Shown here in pieces: positions 1-9,550 of a stretch of 54,602 nucleotides of DNA (position 1 is its first letter; the number at the start of each line of letters is the position of its first letter). The notes beneath the pieces were generated by a model. That model saw only the letters and a program-made list of their open reading frames with translations, made no database searches and was not told where the DNA came from. Source of the DNA: Acidobacteriota bacterium (lineage in GTDB: Bacteria; Acidobacteriota; Terriglobia; Terriglobales; Acidobacteriaceae); NCBI GenBank assembly GCA_028872955.1, contig JAGWNX010000013.1, forward strand, positions 1-54,602, in the 5' to 3' direction. Made by a program: the position numbers and the translations under genes.

Positions 1-202
1 ACTCCACCAGGCCGTAGCCAATCAACCCGGCGACCACGGCGATACTGAAGTTGGAGCGGGTAAACACATCGCGCAGCGCCCACACCCACCCATGGGTCTG
101 CCCCAGACCCGTGCGGTCAAACTCGCCCATCAGCAGGTTGGAGTAGAACAGAAAGATGATGAACCAGACCTCCACCACGGCCCGCCAGATTGTCTTCTTC
201 AT
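1..202 (-). CDS. Small membrane protein, C-terminus cut off by window edge
   Basis: The visible 67 codons begin at an ATG at 202 with an AGGAGA ribosome binding site just upstream. The product starts MKKTIWRAVVEVWFIIFLF, a basic start followed by a hydrophobic span at about residues 6-20, and a second hydrophobic span begins near residue 53. The start lies 9 bp downstream of the stop of the DHH phosphoesterase gene, so the two are probably cotranscribed. I do not recognise the family. The gene runs off the left edge, so length and function cannot be judged. Confidence 0.6.
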   Translation of the reverse strand, partial: MKKTIWRAVVEVWFIIFLFYSNLLMGEFDRTGLGQTHGWVWALRDVFTRSNFSIAVVAGLIGYGLVE

Positions 203-211
203 CGCTCTCCT

Positions 212-1207
212 CTAGTTTGCGGTGGCACTGCGACCCAGTGCCAGCTCGTCAACGATCTGCCTTGCTGCGGCGCGTGCCTCCTGCTCCTGATCCACCGGAA
301 AGCTGATCGCACCCACCCGAGCGTGGCCACCACCGCCATACCGCTCGCACATGGCCGCCAGGTTGATGAGTTCACTCGCCGGCCGCGGAGTCCACGGATT
401 GGTGCCTACCGATACCTTGACGCGGAAGCTCGACTTGCTGAGGCCCACGTTGTAGGTCGCCTCGGGATGCAGGTAGTACGGAATGAACTTGTTGTAGCCC
501 TCCGTGGGCTGGTCCGTGATGTCGAACGTGATGACGCCCTGCTGCACAGTGGCGCGGTCGCGGATAAGCTGCAGCGCGGCCCAGTGGCGCTCCATCAGCG
601 GCCCTAGCTGCTGCTGCACAAACTCCTGCTCCAGCACCTGCTGCAGCGGCATCTCCGTCAGCAGCGGTATGAGCCGTCGCCCCAGCGCGGGGTCAGTCGC
701 ACTCTCGATCACCGCGGTCAGCTTCATCGCCGGAGCGGCCATCTCGACCGCTGCGCTGGCACTCTCGTACTTCGCTCCGTCCACAATGTTGGCCCAGTAG
801 ATCAGCTCTTCGAGCGGCCGGGTGTCCATGCCAAACCGTTCCCGGGCGACATCGGCAATCAAGCCGGTGCAACTGGTGTAGCTGGCGTCGTAGAACCGGC
901 GCAACGACTGGGAACCATCGGCCTGCCCACGACGGAAATCCGCCTCGTCCTCTGGCGTCATGAAGGCGCTCAGGTGGTGATCAAACCACCACGTGATCCG
1001 TGGCGAAGCAAGGTATTTGAAGTCCACAATGGCGTTTTCGCCGTCGCCCAGGTCAGCCTCGTCAAACAAGGCCCCGGCGCGATGCACCAGACCCTGATAG
1101 CTGTACTGGCTGGCCGTGCGAATGCACTCGCGATGAAAACGCGTAAACAGAGACGCCGAGCAGGCGCCGTCAAAGCACTTGTCGTGGTAGAAAACCTTGC
1201 AATCCAA
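212..1207 (-). CDS. DHH-family phosphoesterase
   Basis: This encodes a cytoplasmic phosphoesterase of the DHH/DHHA1 superfamily, which includes NrnA oligoribonucleases, RecJ and exopolyphosphatases. Visible motifs are HDKCFDGACS near the N-terminus (motif I), IVDFKYL, the signature FDHH in WWFDHHLSAF, and a C-terminal GGGGH in RYGGGGHARVGA, typical of DHHA1 substrate binding. The open frame extends to 1588, but the extra N-terminus is Arg/Gln-rich and lies antisense to the divergent membrane protein gene. I choose a TTG at 1207 preceded by GAGGA 8 nt upstream, giving 331 residues. The substrate (short oligonucleotide, cyclic dinucleotide product or polyphosphate) cannot be decided from sequence. 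Only about 50 bp separate it from the divergent plus-strand gene. Confidence 0.85.
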   Translation of the reverse strand: MDCKVFYHDKCFDGACSASLFTRFHRECIRTASQYSYQGLVHRAGALFDEADLGDGENAIVDFKYLASPRITWWFDHHLSAFMTPEDEADFRRGQADGSQSLRRFYDASYTSCTGLIADVARERFGMDTRPLEELIYWANIVDGAKYESASAAVEMAAPAMKLTAVIESATDPALGRRLIPLLTEMPLQQVLEQEFVQQQLGPLMERHWAALQLIRDRATVQQGVITFDITDQPTEGYNKFIPYYLHPEATYNVGLSKSSFRVKVSVGTNPWTPRPASELINLAAMCERYGGGGHARVGAISFPVDQEQEARAAARQIVDELALGRSATAN

Positions 1208-1258
1208 GCGGAAGTCCTCATTCCCAACATACCATTCGGCAGCCCGTACACTAGGGGC

Positions 1259-3016
1259 ATGACGCGCGACCGCTTCTCCATGCTCCTGCTTCCGGCCGTC
1301 GCCCTCATCGCAGTGCTGCCGCTGGTGGTGCATGGCTGCTCCTGCGGGCACGACTTTGACTTCCACCTGCTCAACTGGCTGGAGGCAGCGCGCCAGTTCC
1401 GGCATGGCAATCTGTACCCGCAGTGGGCCTTCTCCGCAGCGTGGAACGCGGGCGAGCCGCGCTTCGTCTTCTACCCGCCAGCCTCGTGGACTCTGGGTGC
1501 GCTGCTGGGCACGCTCTTTGGCTTTGCCGCAGCGCCGGTGCTGTACACGTGGCTGGTGCTTACCGCGGCCGGAGTCGCCATGTACCACCTGGCCCGCGGC
1601 TTGGTTGCGTCCACACCCGCGCTGGTTGCAGCAGTGCTCTACGCGGTCAATCCATACATGCTGTTCACGGCGCTGGAGCGGACCGCTTACGCCGAGTTGC
1701 TGGCGGCCGCGCTGCTACCGCTGCTGCTGGCCGGCATCCTGCGCCCACAGCTCAGCCTGCCGCGCCTCGCCATGCCGCTGGCTGCGCTGTGGCTATGCAA
1801 TGTGCCGGCAGCCATCATCGGCTCCTACGGGCTGGCCCTGCTGGCGATGAGCAGACTGGCATTCCCCGGGCTGGCACTGTCGCAGCAGAACGTCGCTGCG
1901 CCATCCACCTGCTCCGTCCAGCCGACCTGGGTGCGCGACCGTGTGCCGCAGGCATCCCGGCTGGTGGAGGCAGCACGCGGTGTACTTGCCACCCTGCTTG
2001 GCCTGGGCCTGGCTGCCTTCTACCTCCTCCCCGCCATCCGCGAACAGCGCTTCGTACAGATCCACATGGCCACGCTGCCGGGCATGCGCGTACAGGACAA
2101 CTTCCTCTTCCAGCGCACGGGCAACACCCCAGACCAGCTCCTGCACGACCAGGTGCTGCACACCGCCTCCGCAATCGCCGTTGGCCTGCTCGCCGTCACG
2201 GCAGCGTTGCTGTGGCTGGCGTGGCATCGTGTCGAAAGTCCCGCCGCGCCGCACCCACAGCAGCCTCTGCCGCGCGCGCAGCGACCTCTGCTGGCTTCGC
2301 TCGCGCTGGTTACGGCCGTCGTAGCGCTGCTGCTCACTCCGCTCTCGCTGCCGCTGTGGCAGCATCTACCCAGGCTTGGCCTGTTGCAGTTCCCCTGGCG
2401 ACTCCTGTGCCTGCAGGCCAGCGTTGCCGGACTGGCGCTGGCGCTGGTGTTGCAGTCCGTCCGGCTCAGCAGGCTTCGCGCCACCGTGGGCGCATTGCTG
2501 CTGGCTACACTGCTCGCCTGGTCTGGCTACCGCAGCTTCCACCAGCCCTGCGACGACGAGGATACCGTCGCCGCGCAACTTGCCGCCTTTCGCCAGCGCA
2601 CCGGCAGCGAGCCCACGGACGAGTACACGCCCGTAGCCGCAGACAACGACGCGCTCGCCGCCACCAACCCCGGCTACTGGCTGGCCGCCTCTGCCGGCCA
2701 ACCCGCACCCGCGGGACAGCCTGCGGCACCGGCACCGCTGCACCTGACCGTGGCGCCAGATTCACCGTGCTGGCTCATCCTGAATCTGCGCGCCTATCCG
2801 GCATGGCGTGTACTGCGCAACGGCCAGCCGGTCACGGTCTCCCCCACCGCACGCCCCGACGGTCTGCTGGCACTGCCTCTGCCAGCGGGGCGCAGCCACC
2901 TCGACATCGAGTACACGGAGCTACCGGGCCATCGCCTGGGCGCGTGGGTCTCGCTGCTCTCGCTCTGCCTGCTGGCTGCACTCTGCTGGCCCAGCCGCAG
3001 GCGGCGCAACGCCTGA
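1259..3016 (+). CDS. Polytopic membrane protein, PTPS-related / GT-C-like
   Basis: The product is 585 residues from an ATG at 1259 and has many hydrophobic segments separated by short loops. After the first membrane span it carries HDFDFHLLNWLEA and FVFYPPASW, a pattern seen in the family misleadingly called 6-pyruvoyl-tetrahydropterin synthase-related membrane proteins, which resemble YfhO and GT-C glycosyltransferases. The acidic pair after the first span fits a GT-C-like active site, but that is inference. The C-terminal roughly 100 residues form a soluble domain before a last membrane span and an Arg-rich end. It starts a plus-strand run with a prenyl synthase 17 bp downstream, so a role with polyprenyl-linked sugars is possible but unproven. 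Confidence 0.75.
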   Translation: MTRDRFSMLLLPAVALIAVLPLVVHGCSCGHDFDFHLLNWLEAARQFRHGNLYPQWAFSAAWNAGEPRFVFYPPASWTLGALLGTLFGFAAAPVLYTWLVLTAAGVAMYHLARGLVASTPALVAAVLYAVNPYMLFTALERTAYAELLAAALLPLLLAGILRPQLSLPRLAMPLAALWLCNVPAAIIGSYGLALLAMSRLAFPGLALSQQNVAAPSTCSVQPTWVRDRVPQASRLVEAARGVLATLLGLGLAAFYLLPAIREQRFVQIHMATLPGMRVQDNFLFQRTGNTPDQLLHDQVLHTASAIAVGLLAVTAALLWLAWHRVESPAAPHPQQPLPRAQRPLLASLALVTAVVALLLTPLSLPLWQHLPRLGLLQFPWRLLCLQASVAGLALALVLQSVRLSRLRATVGALLLATLLAWSGYRSFHQPCDDEDTVAAQLAAFRQRTGSEPTDEYTPVAADNDALAATNPGYWLAASAGQPAPAGQPAAPAPLHLTVAPDSPCWLILNLRAYPAWRVLRNGQPVTVSPTARPDGLLALPLPAGRSHLDIEYTELPGHRLGAWVSLLSLCLLAALCWPSRRRRNA

Positions 3017-3033
3017 TTTATCATCGAAAGCTG

Positions 3034-3963
3034 ATGACTTCCTCTGTCAAAGACCTTCTCACCGCCGGCATGCAGCTTGCCGATGCTGCGCTGGAGCGGC
3101 TGCTGCCCTCACCCGACACCCAGCCGCACTCCATCCACCGCGCCATGCGGCACAGCACCTTCGCCGGAGGCAAGCGCCTGCGTCCCATTCTGTGCATGGA
3201 GGCTGCGCGCATGGTCGCCGGGACAGGCGAGCTGCCCGCCGGCGTGGCCGACCTGGGAGCCGCCCTCGAGATGGTGCACACCTACTCGCTCATCCACGAC
3301 GACCTGCCCGCGCTGGACAACGACGACCTGCGCCGCGGCAAACCAACCTGCCACGTCGTCTTTGGCGAGGCCATCGCAATTCTAGCCGGCGACGCGCTGC
3401 AGACGCTCGCCTTCCAGACCATCGCCGCTCTGCCCGCGCCGCCTGCCACCACGGTCGCAATCCTGCGTGAGATTGCACTGGCCATCGGCACCGGCGTCGG
3501 TGTGCACTCAACCCTGCCTCCGGGCATGATCGGCGGCCAGGTGGTCGATATCGAGTCCGAAGGGATCGCCCCGACTGCGGAACTGGTGGAGTCCATCCAC
3601 CGCGCCAAGACCGGCGCTCTCATTACCACCAGCATCGTCTCGGGCGGTCTGTATGGCGCGGCCGGACGTGAGACCGCAGACACCCACGCCCGGCTCCGCA
3701 CCTTCGGCGAAGACGCGGGCCTCGCCTTTCAGATCATCGACGACGTACTGGACATGACGCAGTCCTCCGAGGAGCTGGGCAAGACCGCCGGCAAAGACAC
3801 GGCCAGCATCAAGGCCACTTGGCCTGCGGTCTTCGGCATCGAGCGCTCCATCCGCGACGCCGACCAACTCATCGCCAGCGCCTTTGCTGCGCTGGAGCCC
3901 TTCGGCACCGCCGCCGATCCGCTCAAGGCCCTTGCGCAGTATCTGGTCGAGCGCAAGCACTAG
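3034..3963 (+). CDS. ispA: Polyprenyl diphosphate synthase (farnesyl/geranylgeranyl type)
   Basis: The enzyme condenses isopentenyl diphosphate with allylic diphosphates in isoprenoid synthesis, upstream of undecaprenyl phosphate and quinones. The 309-residue product has the GGKRLRP motif, a first Asp-rich motif in [20 protein letters not shown] (DDx4D spacing, as in bacterial IspA), and a second in [12 protein letters not shown]. An in-frame open region upstream overlaps the preceding gene in another frame and looks non-coding; the ATG at 3034 gives the normal family length. Chain length is not safely predictable, so C15 or C20 is possible. It sits in a tight run with the preceding membrane protein and the DUF59 gene, while the DXP-pathway gene dxs lies 30 kb away in the same window. 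Confidence 0.92.
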   Translation: MTSSVKDLLTAGMQLADAALERLLPSPDTQPHSIHRAMRHSTFAGGKRLRPILCMEAARMVAGTGELPAGVADLGAALEMVHTYSLIHDDLPALDNDDLRRGKPTCHVVFGEAIAILAGDALQTLAFQTIAALPAPPATTVAILREIALAIGTGVGVHSTLPPGMIGGQVVDIESEGIAPTAELVESIHRAKTGALITTSIVSGGLYGAAGRETADTHARLRTFGEDAGLAFQIIDDVLDMTQSSEELGKTAGKDTASIKATWPAVFGIERSIRDADQLIASAFAALEPFGTAADPLKALAQYLVERKH

Positions 3964-3973
3964 CGAGCCGCAT

Positions 3974-4360
3974 GTGAGCCACGCCTACTACACAGCCGAG
4001 TCTGGTGTCCGGGCCGCCCTTCGCGACTGCTTTGACCCCACGCTGCCATGCAACATCGTGGATCTCGGCCTGGTGCGCGGCCTGATCGTGACGCTGGATG
4101 CGGACGCCCCGGGTGCCGGTATCCCAGGCGTGCCACAGCGTCACATGGTCGCGCTCACCGTAACGCTCACCAACCAATCCGAGGAGGCTGAGGCCCAGCT
4201 ACGCGCACAGATCGCCAACCGCCTGGCCGGGCTGGAGTTTGTCAGCCGCGTTGAGGTCCGCTTCGACCACACCGAGCCCTGGACTCCGCTGCAGATTACC
4301 CCCGCCGGGCGCCGCCTGCTAGGGCTGGACGGCAACCCCACCCTGGTGCAGATCCGGTGA
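3974..4360 (+). CDS. MIP18/DUF59 family (SufT-like) protein
   Basis: This is a 128-residue protein of the MIP18/DUF59 family, whose members act in iron-sulfur cluster assembly or in phenylacetyl-CoA oxygenase maturation. The family signature is seen as DPTLPCNIVDLGLVRGL at about residues 16-32, followed by a segment rich in Thr and Val (VALTVTLT) as usual. The GTG at 3974 lies 10 bp after the prenyl synthase stop; an ATG two bases earlier is followed at once by a stop in its frame. The stop overlaps the GTG of the next gene by 4 nt (GTGA), so translation is likely coupled. Which client protein it serves is unknown. Confidence 0.82.
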   Translation: MSHAYYTAESGVRAALRDCFDPTLPCNIVDLGLVRGLIVTLDADAPGAGIPGVPQRHMVALTVTLTNQSEEAEAQLRAQIANRLAGLEFVSRVEVRFDHTEPWTPLQITPAGRRLLGLDGNPTLVQIR

Positions 4361-5154
4361 GCACCTCCAGGTCACGCAAGCGCGGCACTCTGCCCGAGCC
4401 GGCACCCGCCATCCATCCCTTTGACCTGGCCCACGGCGTCGAGACCAGCGGGCTGATCCCGGCGCGCGAGCTGAACACCGGCCACCCGCACGACGCGCAC
4501 ATTACGGCGTACTACGGCGTCGCGCCCAGTATTCTGCGTACGCTGGTCGAGCACTGGCAAGCCACCAACCCACCGCACCCCATCCACGAGTACACGCTGA
4601 TCGACTACGGCGCCGGAAAGGGCCGCGCCATGCTGGTGGCCAGCGAGCTGGGCTTTCGCCGCGTGCTGGGCATTGAGCTGAATCCAGACCTGGCCACCAT
4701 TGCGGCACAGAACATTCGCCTGTGGACGAAGGCCCACGCCAGCGACCCTACCGCGCCTGCGCTGGCACCGCTGGAACTGCTGCAGCAGGACGCCCTGACC
4801 GTGCCGCTGCCCGAGGGCCCGTGCGTCGCATTTCTCTTCCACCCGTTTGAGGCACCCGTGCTGCGCAAACTGCTGCGCCACGTTGAGACGCAGATCGGAC
4901 GCCGCGGCGGCAGCGCAACCGCCGCGCTCGATGTGCTCTACGTCAACTCGGAGTGCCGCGCCGTGCTGGAGAAAAGCCCCGCCTTTGAGCGGCTCTTCCT
5001 GGGCCCCGTCGCCATGTCGCCAGAGGACCACGCCGCCGACCTGGCCGCCATCGCCACGCAGCAGGAGTATGGCTCCACCGGAGACGAAGAGTGTGCCATC
5101 TATCGCTACACAGGCCGCGTCTTTCACGGCGATCTGCCCGGCCGTCTGCGCTAG
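4357..5154 (+). CDS. Class I SAM-dependent methyltransferase
   Basis: The 265-residue product has a Rossmann-type methyltransferase core. Motif I is LIDYGAGKGRAMLVA at about residue 87, followed by the acidic residue ending strand 2 in VLGIELN. A downstream DALTVPLPEG fits the adenine-binding region. The first 40 residues have HPFDLAHGVETSG, a pattern common in small-molecule methyltransferases of unknown substrate. It starts at a GTG inside the stop of the DUF59 gene. Its stop shares the palindrome CTAG with the stop of the convergent EF-G-like gene, so the two reading frames overlap by 4 bp. No substrate can be assigned. Confidence 0.78.
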   Translation: MSTSRSRKRGTLPEPAPAIHPFDLAHGVETSGLIPARELNTGHPHDAHITAYYGVAPSILRTLVEHWQATNPPHPIHEYTLIDYGAGKGRAMLVASELGFRRVLGIELNPDLATIAAQNIRLWTKAHASDPTAPALAPLELLQQDALTVPLPEGPCVAFLFHPFEAPVLRKLLRHVETQIGRRGGSATAALDVLYVNSECRAVLEKSPAFERLFLGPVAMSPEDHAADLAAIATQQEYGSTGDEECAIYRYTGRVFHGDLPGRLR

Positions 5155-7301
5155 GCGTCGTACTCCTCCAGCGGCCGCCGGGCACTGGCGATGATCTTCT
5201 CTGCCAGCGCCTGCGGCACCAGGTCATAGTGATCCATCTCCATGCGGTGGCTGCCGCGCCCCTGAGTGATGGAGGTAAGCGTTGTGCCGTAGCTCAACAT
5301 CTCCGCCAGCGGCACCTCGGCCCGCACCAGCGTTCCACCACCATCCATCCGCTCCATGCCCTGCACGCGTCCGCGGCGTCCGTTCAGGTCACTCATCACC
5401 GCCCCGGCAAACTCATCCGGGGTCTCGATCTCCACGCGCATCACGGGCTCCAGCAGTGCGGGCTTCGCGCTCTCCATGCACTTGCGAAAGGCGAGGCGCC
5501 CTGCCATCTTGAACGCCATCTCGCTGGAGTCCACATCATGGAAGCTTCCATCCAGCAGCGTCACGCGAAAGTCCGTCACCGGATACCCGGCCAGGTAGCC
5601 GCGCATGGCAGACTCCTGCACGCCGCGCTCCACCGCCGGAATATACTGCCGCGGAATCGCGCCGCCAAAGATCTGGTTGACGAACTCAATGCCGCTGCCG
5701 CGCACCAGCGGCTCCAGGCGCAGGGTGCAGTCGCCAAACTGGCCATGCCCACCGGTCTGCTTCTTGTGGCGGCCCTGCGCTTCGACGCGTCCGCGAATCG
5801 TCTCGCGATACGGCACCTTCGGCGCCTTCAGGGTCACCTCGGCGTGGTAGCGGCGCTTCAGCCTGGAGACCAGCGACTCAATATGCGGCTGGCCCGCACC
5901 GGCCACCAGAAACTCGTTCGTCTGCGCGTCGCGGTAGAAGCGCACCATCGGATCCTCTTCCATCAGCTTGTGCAGCGCGGGTGCCAGTTTGTCCTCGTCG
6001 TTGCGGGTCCGGGGCTCAATCGCATAGGTCATTGCGGGCTCGGGCACGCTCATCGGCTCCAGAAAGATCTCGTGCCCGCGCGCGCCCAGCGTATCTCCCG
6101 TCAGGGTCACCCGCAGCTTGGCTACCACGCCCAGGTCTCCGGCGTGCAGTTCGGTCACCTCCACCGGCTTGCGCCCCTGCATGATGGAGAGATGCGCCAT
6201 CCGCTCCAGTTCGCCGCGTGAGAAGCTCTGCACCGTGGCATCGTTCTTCAGCGATCCGCTGACGACCTTGAAGAAAGAGATGCGCCCGGCGAAGGGATCC
6301 ACCATCGTCTTGTAGACGTAGAGCGCCAGCGGCTCGCCATCTTCCATGCGGCGCATCACCATCTCCACCTGGTCCTCGGCCTCCGCTGAGCCGTTGGCCC
6401 TTGCGGGCTGCACCGCGCGCACTGCAATCGGCTGGCGCTCCACCGGACACGGCGCATATACCTTGACGAAGTCCAGCAGATGATCGGTGCCGATGTTGCG
6501 CAATCCGCTGACAAACAGCACCGGGAAGATGCGGTCTTCGCGGATCGCCTCGTGCAGCGCGCTGATCAGGTGCTGCTCTGGAATCGTGGACTCGGCGAAG
6601 AACTCCTCCATCAGCTCGTCTTTGCCCTCAGCCACCAGCTCGACCAGCGCCTCGTGTGCGGCCTGCACCTCAGCACGCAGGTCAGCGGGGATTGCAGCGA
6701 TGCTGCCCACGCCATCGCTATCCGGCCGGTAGACGAAGGCCTCCATGGTCACCAGGTCCACCACACCGCGAAAGCCGGCTGCATCAAAGATGGGCCACTG
6801 CACCGGCACCACCTGTCTGCCCCAGCGCACGCGCATGGACTCCAGCACACGCTCCCAGCCCTCGCGCCCTGCGGCCACTACCTTCGCGTGATCCATCTGG
6901 TTCAGCACCAGCATGCGCGGCATATCCATCTCGCCCGCGTAGCGCCACACGCGCTCGGTCACGCTCTCCACCCCGGCGGCGGCGTTCACCACCACCACGG
7001 CAGCCTCCACAGGCAACAGGGCGGCGCGTGCTTCATGCACAAACATGTGAAAGCCCGGCGTATCCACCAGGTTCACCTTCACGCCGCTCCACTCGGCAAA
7101 GGCCACGGCGTTGGCCATGGTGGTGTGGCGGGCAACGTCCTCCTCATCGTAGGCCGTTACCGCAGAGCCATCTTCCACCCGCCCCTGCACCAGCGTCATG
7201 TGCGCGGCTTGCAGCATGGCAGCTACCAGAGTCGTCTTGCCACTGTGCGCATGGCCCACCAGGGCGACGTTGCGCAGCTCACTTCCTGCGTAGCACTTCA
7301 T
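5151..7301 (-). CDS. Elongation factor G-like translational GTPase (EF-G paralogue)
   Basis: This is a 716-residue EF-G-type GTPase. The P-loop is GHAHSGKTT, switch II is DTPGFH, and the base-recognition motif reads NQMD instead of the usual NKxD. Domain II has GDTLGA, and domain IV contains TGGHGQFGD. The switch I region reads RHTTMA rather than RGITI, as in the EF-G-2 branch rather than the main ribosomal translocase. Such paralogues have been linked to stress, ribosome recycling or unknown roles. A GGAGG site lies 10 nt upstream of the ATG. It is not next to the str operon (rpsL, rpsG, tuf), which supports it being the accessory copy. It ends against the convergent methyltransferase gene. 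Confidence 0.88.
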   Translation of the reverse strand: MKCYAGSELRNVALVGHAHSGKTTLVAAMLQAAHMTLVQGRVEDGSAVTAYDEEDVARHTTMANAVAFAEWSGVKVNLVDTPGFHMFVHEARAALLPVEAAVVVVNAAAGVESVTERVWRYAGEMDMPRMLVLNQMDHAKVVAAGREGWERVLESMRVRWGRQVVPVQWPIFDAAGFRGVVDLVTMEAFVYRPDSDGVGSIAAIPADLRAEVQAAHEALVELVAEGKDELMEEFFAESTIPEQHLISALHEAIREDRIFPVLFVSGLRNIGTDHLLDFVKVYAPCPVERQPIAVRAVQPARANGSAEAEDQVEMVMRRMEDGEPLALYVYKTMVDPFAGRISFFKVVSGSLKNDATVQSFSRGELERMAHLSIMQGRKPVEVTELHAGDLGVVAKLRVTLTGDTLGARGHEIFLEPMSVPEPAMTYAIEPRTRNDEDKLAPALHKLMEEDPMVRFYRDAQTNEFLVAGAGQPHIESLVSRLKRRYHAEVTLKAPKVPYRETIRGRVEAQGRHKKQTGGHGQFGDCTLRLEPLVRGSGIEFVNQIFGGAIPRQYIPAVERGVQESAMRGYLAGYPVTDFRVTLLDGSFHDVDSSEMAFKMAGRLAFRKCMESAKPALLEPVMRVEIETPDEFAGAVMSDLNGRRGRVQGMERMDGGGTLVRAEVPLAEMLSYGTTLTSITQGRGSHRMEMDHYDLVPQALAEKIIASARRPLEEYDA

Positions 7302-7460
7302 AGCAGCGGTCCTCCCTTCTCCCTGCCTTGCATCGGCATGCGTGCCCGGGGCAGGACGACAGCTGTCTTCGCCAGCACCTGCCCACCTCCGCCAGATGAC
7401 CCTCTGTCGAAGTGGCAGACATTCTAGTACCGGAAGACCATGAGTGGCCGCAGAATATTT

Positions 7461-7925
7461 TCAGGCTCGGGAATCGGGCACGCGCCACCGCACCAGCAGG
7501 CCGCGCTCGTCGCCCTCGCCGTGCTCCATGGCGATCTCGCCGTCGGCCAGTTTGACCACGCTCTCAAAGCGCTCGCCCCACTCCACCAGCACCAGCGCTC
7601 GCGGCTCGGCCAGCATCTCCTCCAGGCCCAGCACGGCGATCTGCTGCTCCGTCTCCAGGCGATAGAGATCCAGATGAAACAGGTGCACGCGCTCGTTTTC
7701 ATACTCATGCACCAGGGTGAAGGTCGGGCTGGTCACATCTTCTTCATAGGCCGCGCCCAGCGCCTGGGCAATGCCTTTCACCAGCGTCGTCTTGCCGGCG
7801 CCTACCTCGCCGCGCAGAATCACCAGCATGGGCGGCGTTAAGATCTCTGCCAGCTTCTCCCCCAGCGCCAGCGTTCCGGCCACAGATCGCGTCTTGAAGC
7901 GCTTCTCGCGCACCACTCTGCTCAC
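7461..7925 (-). CDS. tsaE: TsaE, tRNA threonylcarbamoyladenosine biosynthesis ATPase
   Basis: TsaE is the small ATPase that works with TsaD and TsaB to make t6A37 on ANN-decoding tRNAs. The 154-residue product has the Walker A motif GEVGAGKTTLVKG, then TSPTFTLVHEY and HLDLYRL, both typical of the family, and a C-terminal VEWGERF. The open frame extends further upstream, but the GTG at 7925 is preceded by AGGGGAGG and overlaps the nnr stop by 4 nt (GTGA), so I take that as the start. The nnr-tsaE pair is common in bacteria and suggests coupled translation. Confidence 0.93.
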   Translation of the reverse strand: MSRVVREKRFKTRSVAGTLALGEKLAEILTPPMLVILRGEVGAGKTTLVKGIAQALGAAYEEDVTSPTFTLVHEYENERVHLFHLDLYRLETEQQIAVLGLEEMLAEPRALVLVEWGERFESVVKLADGEIAMEHGEGDERGLLVRWRVPDSRA

Positions 7926-9526
7926 ACTTGCCTCCCCTGCACACCACACAACCAGGTCAATCCATCGGCATCCCGCACTCGGTAGCGGAACGCGTCCGAC
8001 AAGCGGGCAATGCCATCGGTGGCCAGCAGGCAGTGCTCGTCCGTGCCATCGCGCACGCACAGGTCCGCCGCCAGCCCGTGCAGGTAGACCGCCGCCTCGA
8101 CGGCCCGGGCGGCGTCCTGCGCGCCATACTGCGCCAGCAGGGCAGCCACCATGCCCGTCAGCACATCACCGCTGCCACCCTTGGCCATCGCGGGATTACC
8201 CGAGGTGTTCACCGCCACAGTGCCATCCGGATGCGCCACCAGAGTGCGCCAGCCCTTCAGCACCAGCGTCACATGGTGCCGCTGCGCAAAGCCTCGCGCC
8301 AGCGACACGCGATCCGCCTCCACGGCGGCGACAGTCACGCCCAGCAACCGCGCCATCTCACCGGGATGCGGCGTCAGCACCAGCACCCGGCCGCGTCCAT
8401 CCAACTCGTGCGCGCGCCCCGCATACGCGTTCAGCGCGTCGGCGTCCAGCACCATGGGTACCGCAGTTGCCTGCACCAGTCGGCGCACACACTCGGGCGC
8501 GTCGCCCTCGGTGGAGAGGCCCGGCCCCAGCGCGACCACACTGCGGCGCTCCAGCAGCCGCCCCAGCCGCTCCGGCTCGAAGCACGCCAGGGAGACGCTG
8601 CCTGCGGCGTCCTCGGCCAGCCCGGTGACCATGAGCTCCGGCGCAATCGCCGCCACCGTGCCCTGCACGCTGCGCGGCACCGCCGCCGTTACCAGCCCCG
8701 CTCCGCAGCGCAGCGCAGCCAGCGACGCCATAGCCGGCGCACCGGCCTTACCCTCGCTGCCGCCCACCACCAGCACATGCCCAAAGCGTCCTTTGTTCGC
8801 CTCCACGGCGCGCGGCGACTCGACAATCTGCTTGGCACTGCCCGTCCACCGCAGGCCACTTGCACCTTGCACGGCAGCCTGAGGCGAACCAATCTGCGCC
8901 ACCACCACCGGAGCCAGCGCACGACCCGTAAGGCAACCGAAGATGTGCGCGAGTTTCGGTGCCGTGAAGGTGACCACGGAGTCCGCACGAAACGCACCGG
9001 GCTGCACACGATCCATAGAGTCCGCATCCCAACCGCTGGGCAGATCCACCGCCACGACCGGTACGGTGGTACGCTCCAGCAAATGCCGCGCCGCAACGGC
9101 TACGCCACGCAACGGCGGACGAAACCCGGTGCCTACCACCGCATCCACCACCAGATCGGCCTGCGCCAACGCAGCCGCGATCACCGCCTCGTCGGCGGCC
9201 TCCTGCACCGCCACTGCAGCCGATGCCTGCTGCAGCTGCTCCATTGCCCAGGCAGCGTCGCCCCGCAGCGCACTGCGCTCGCCCAGCAGCAACACATCTA
9301 CCTGGCGCCCCAGCCCTGCCAGCACGCGCGCTGCCACCAGGCCATCGCCGCCGTTGTTGCCCTTGCCGCACAGCACCACCATGCGGGTAGCCGCGGGATA
9401 CTGCCGCACACAGAACCGGGCCACGGACGTGCCCGCCTGCTCCATCAGATCGCGCAGCGGCACGCCATACTCCGTCGCCGTCCTGCGGTCGGTCGCGCCC
9501 ATCTCTTCAGCCGTCAGTACCAGCAT
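7922..9526 (-). CDS. nnr: Bifunctional NAD(P)H-hydrate epimerase / ADP-dependent dehydratase
   Basis: This fusion repairs hydrated NADH and NADPH. The N-terminal YjeF_N epimerase half (about residues 1-215) carries CGKGNNGGDG and VDAVVGTGF. The C-terminal YjeF_C dehydratase half carries LTPHPGEMARLLG, KGWRTLVAHPDG and the nucleotide-binding GNPAMAKGGSGDVLTG. The length of 534 residues is normal for the fused form. It begins downstream of a rho-independent terminator that closes the dcw transcript, so it probably has its own promoter in the 36 bp before the ATG or relies on read-through. Its stop overlaps the tsaE start. Confidence 0.95.
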   Translation of the reverse strand: MLVLTAEEMGATDRRTATEYGVPLRDLMEQAGTSVARFCVRQYPAATRMVVLCGKGNNGGDGLVAARVLAGLGRQVDVLLLGERSALRGDAAWAMEQLQQASAAVAVQEAADEAVIAAALAQADLVVDAVVGTGFRPPLRGVAVAARHLLERTTVPVVAVDLPSGWDADSMDRVQPGAFRADSVVTFTAPKLAHIFGCLTGRALAPVVVAQIGSPQAAVQGASGLRWTGSAKQIVESPRAVEANKGRFGHVLVVGGSEGKAGAPAMASLAALRCGAGLVTAAVPRSVQGTVAAIAPELMVTGLAEDAAGSVSLACFEPERLGRLLERRSVVALGPGLSTEGDAPECVRRLVQATAVPMVLDADALNAYAGRAHELDGRGRVLVLTPHPGEMARLLGVTVAAVEADRVSLARGFAQRHHVTLVLKGWRTLVAHPDGTVAVNTSGNPAMAKGGSGDVLTGMVAALLAQYGAQDAARAVEAAVYLHGLAADLCVRDGTDEHCLLATDGIARLSDAFRYRVRDADGLTWLCGVQGRQV

Positions 9527-9550
9527 CTCTTCCTTCTACTCCATCCAGCG

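Noticed and set aside
1423-3033. N-terminal extension of the prenyl synthase frame by 537 codons
   Set aside because: The extension overlaps the membrane protein gene in another frame, is Arg/Ala/Pro-rich, and the family starts near the ATG at 3034.
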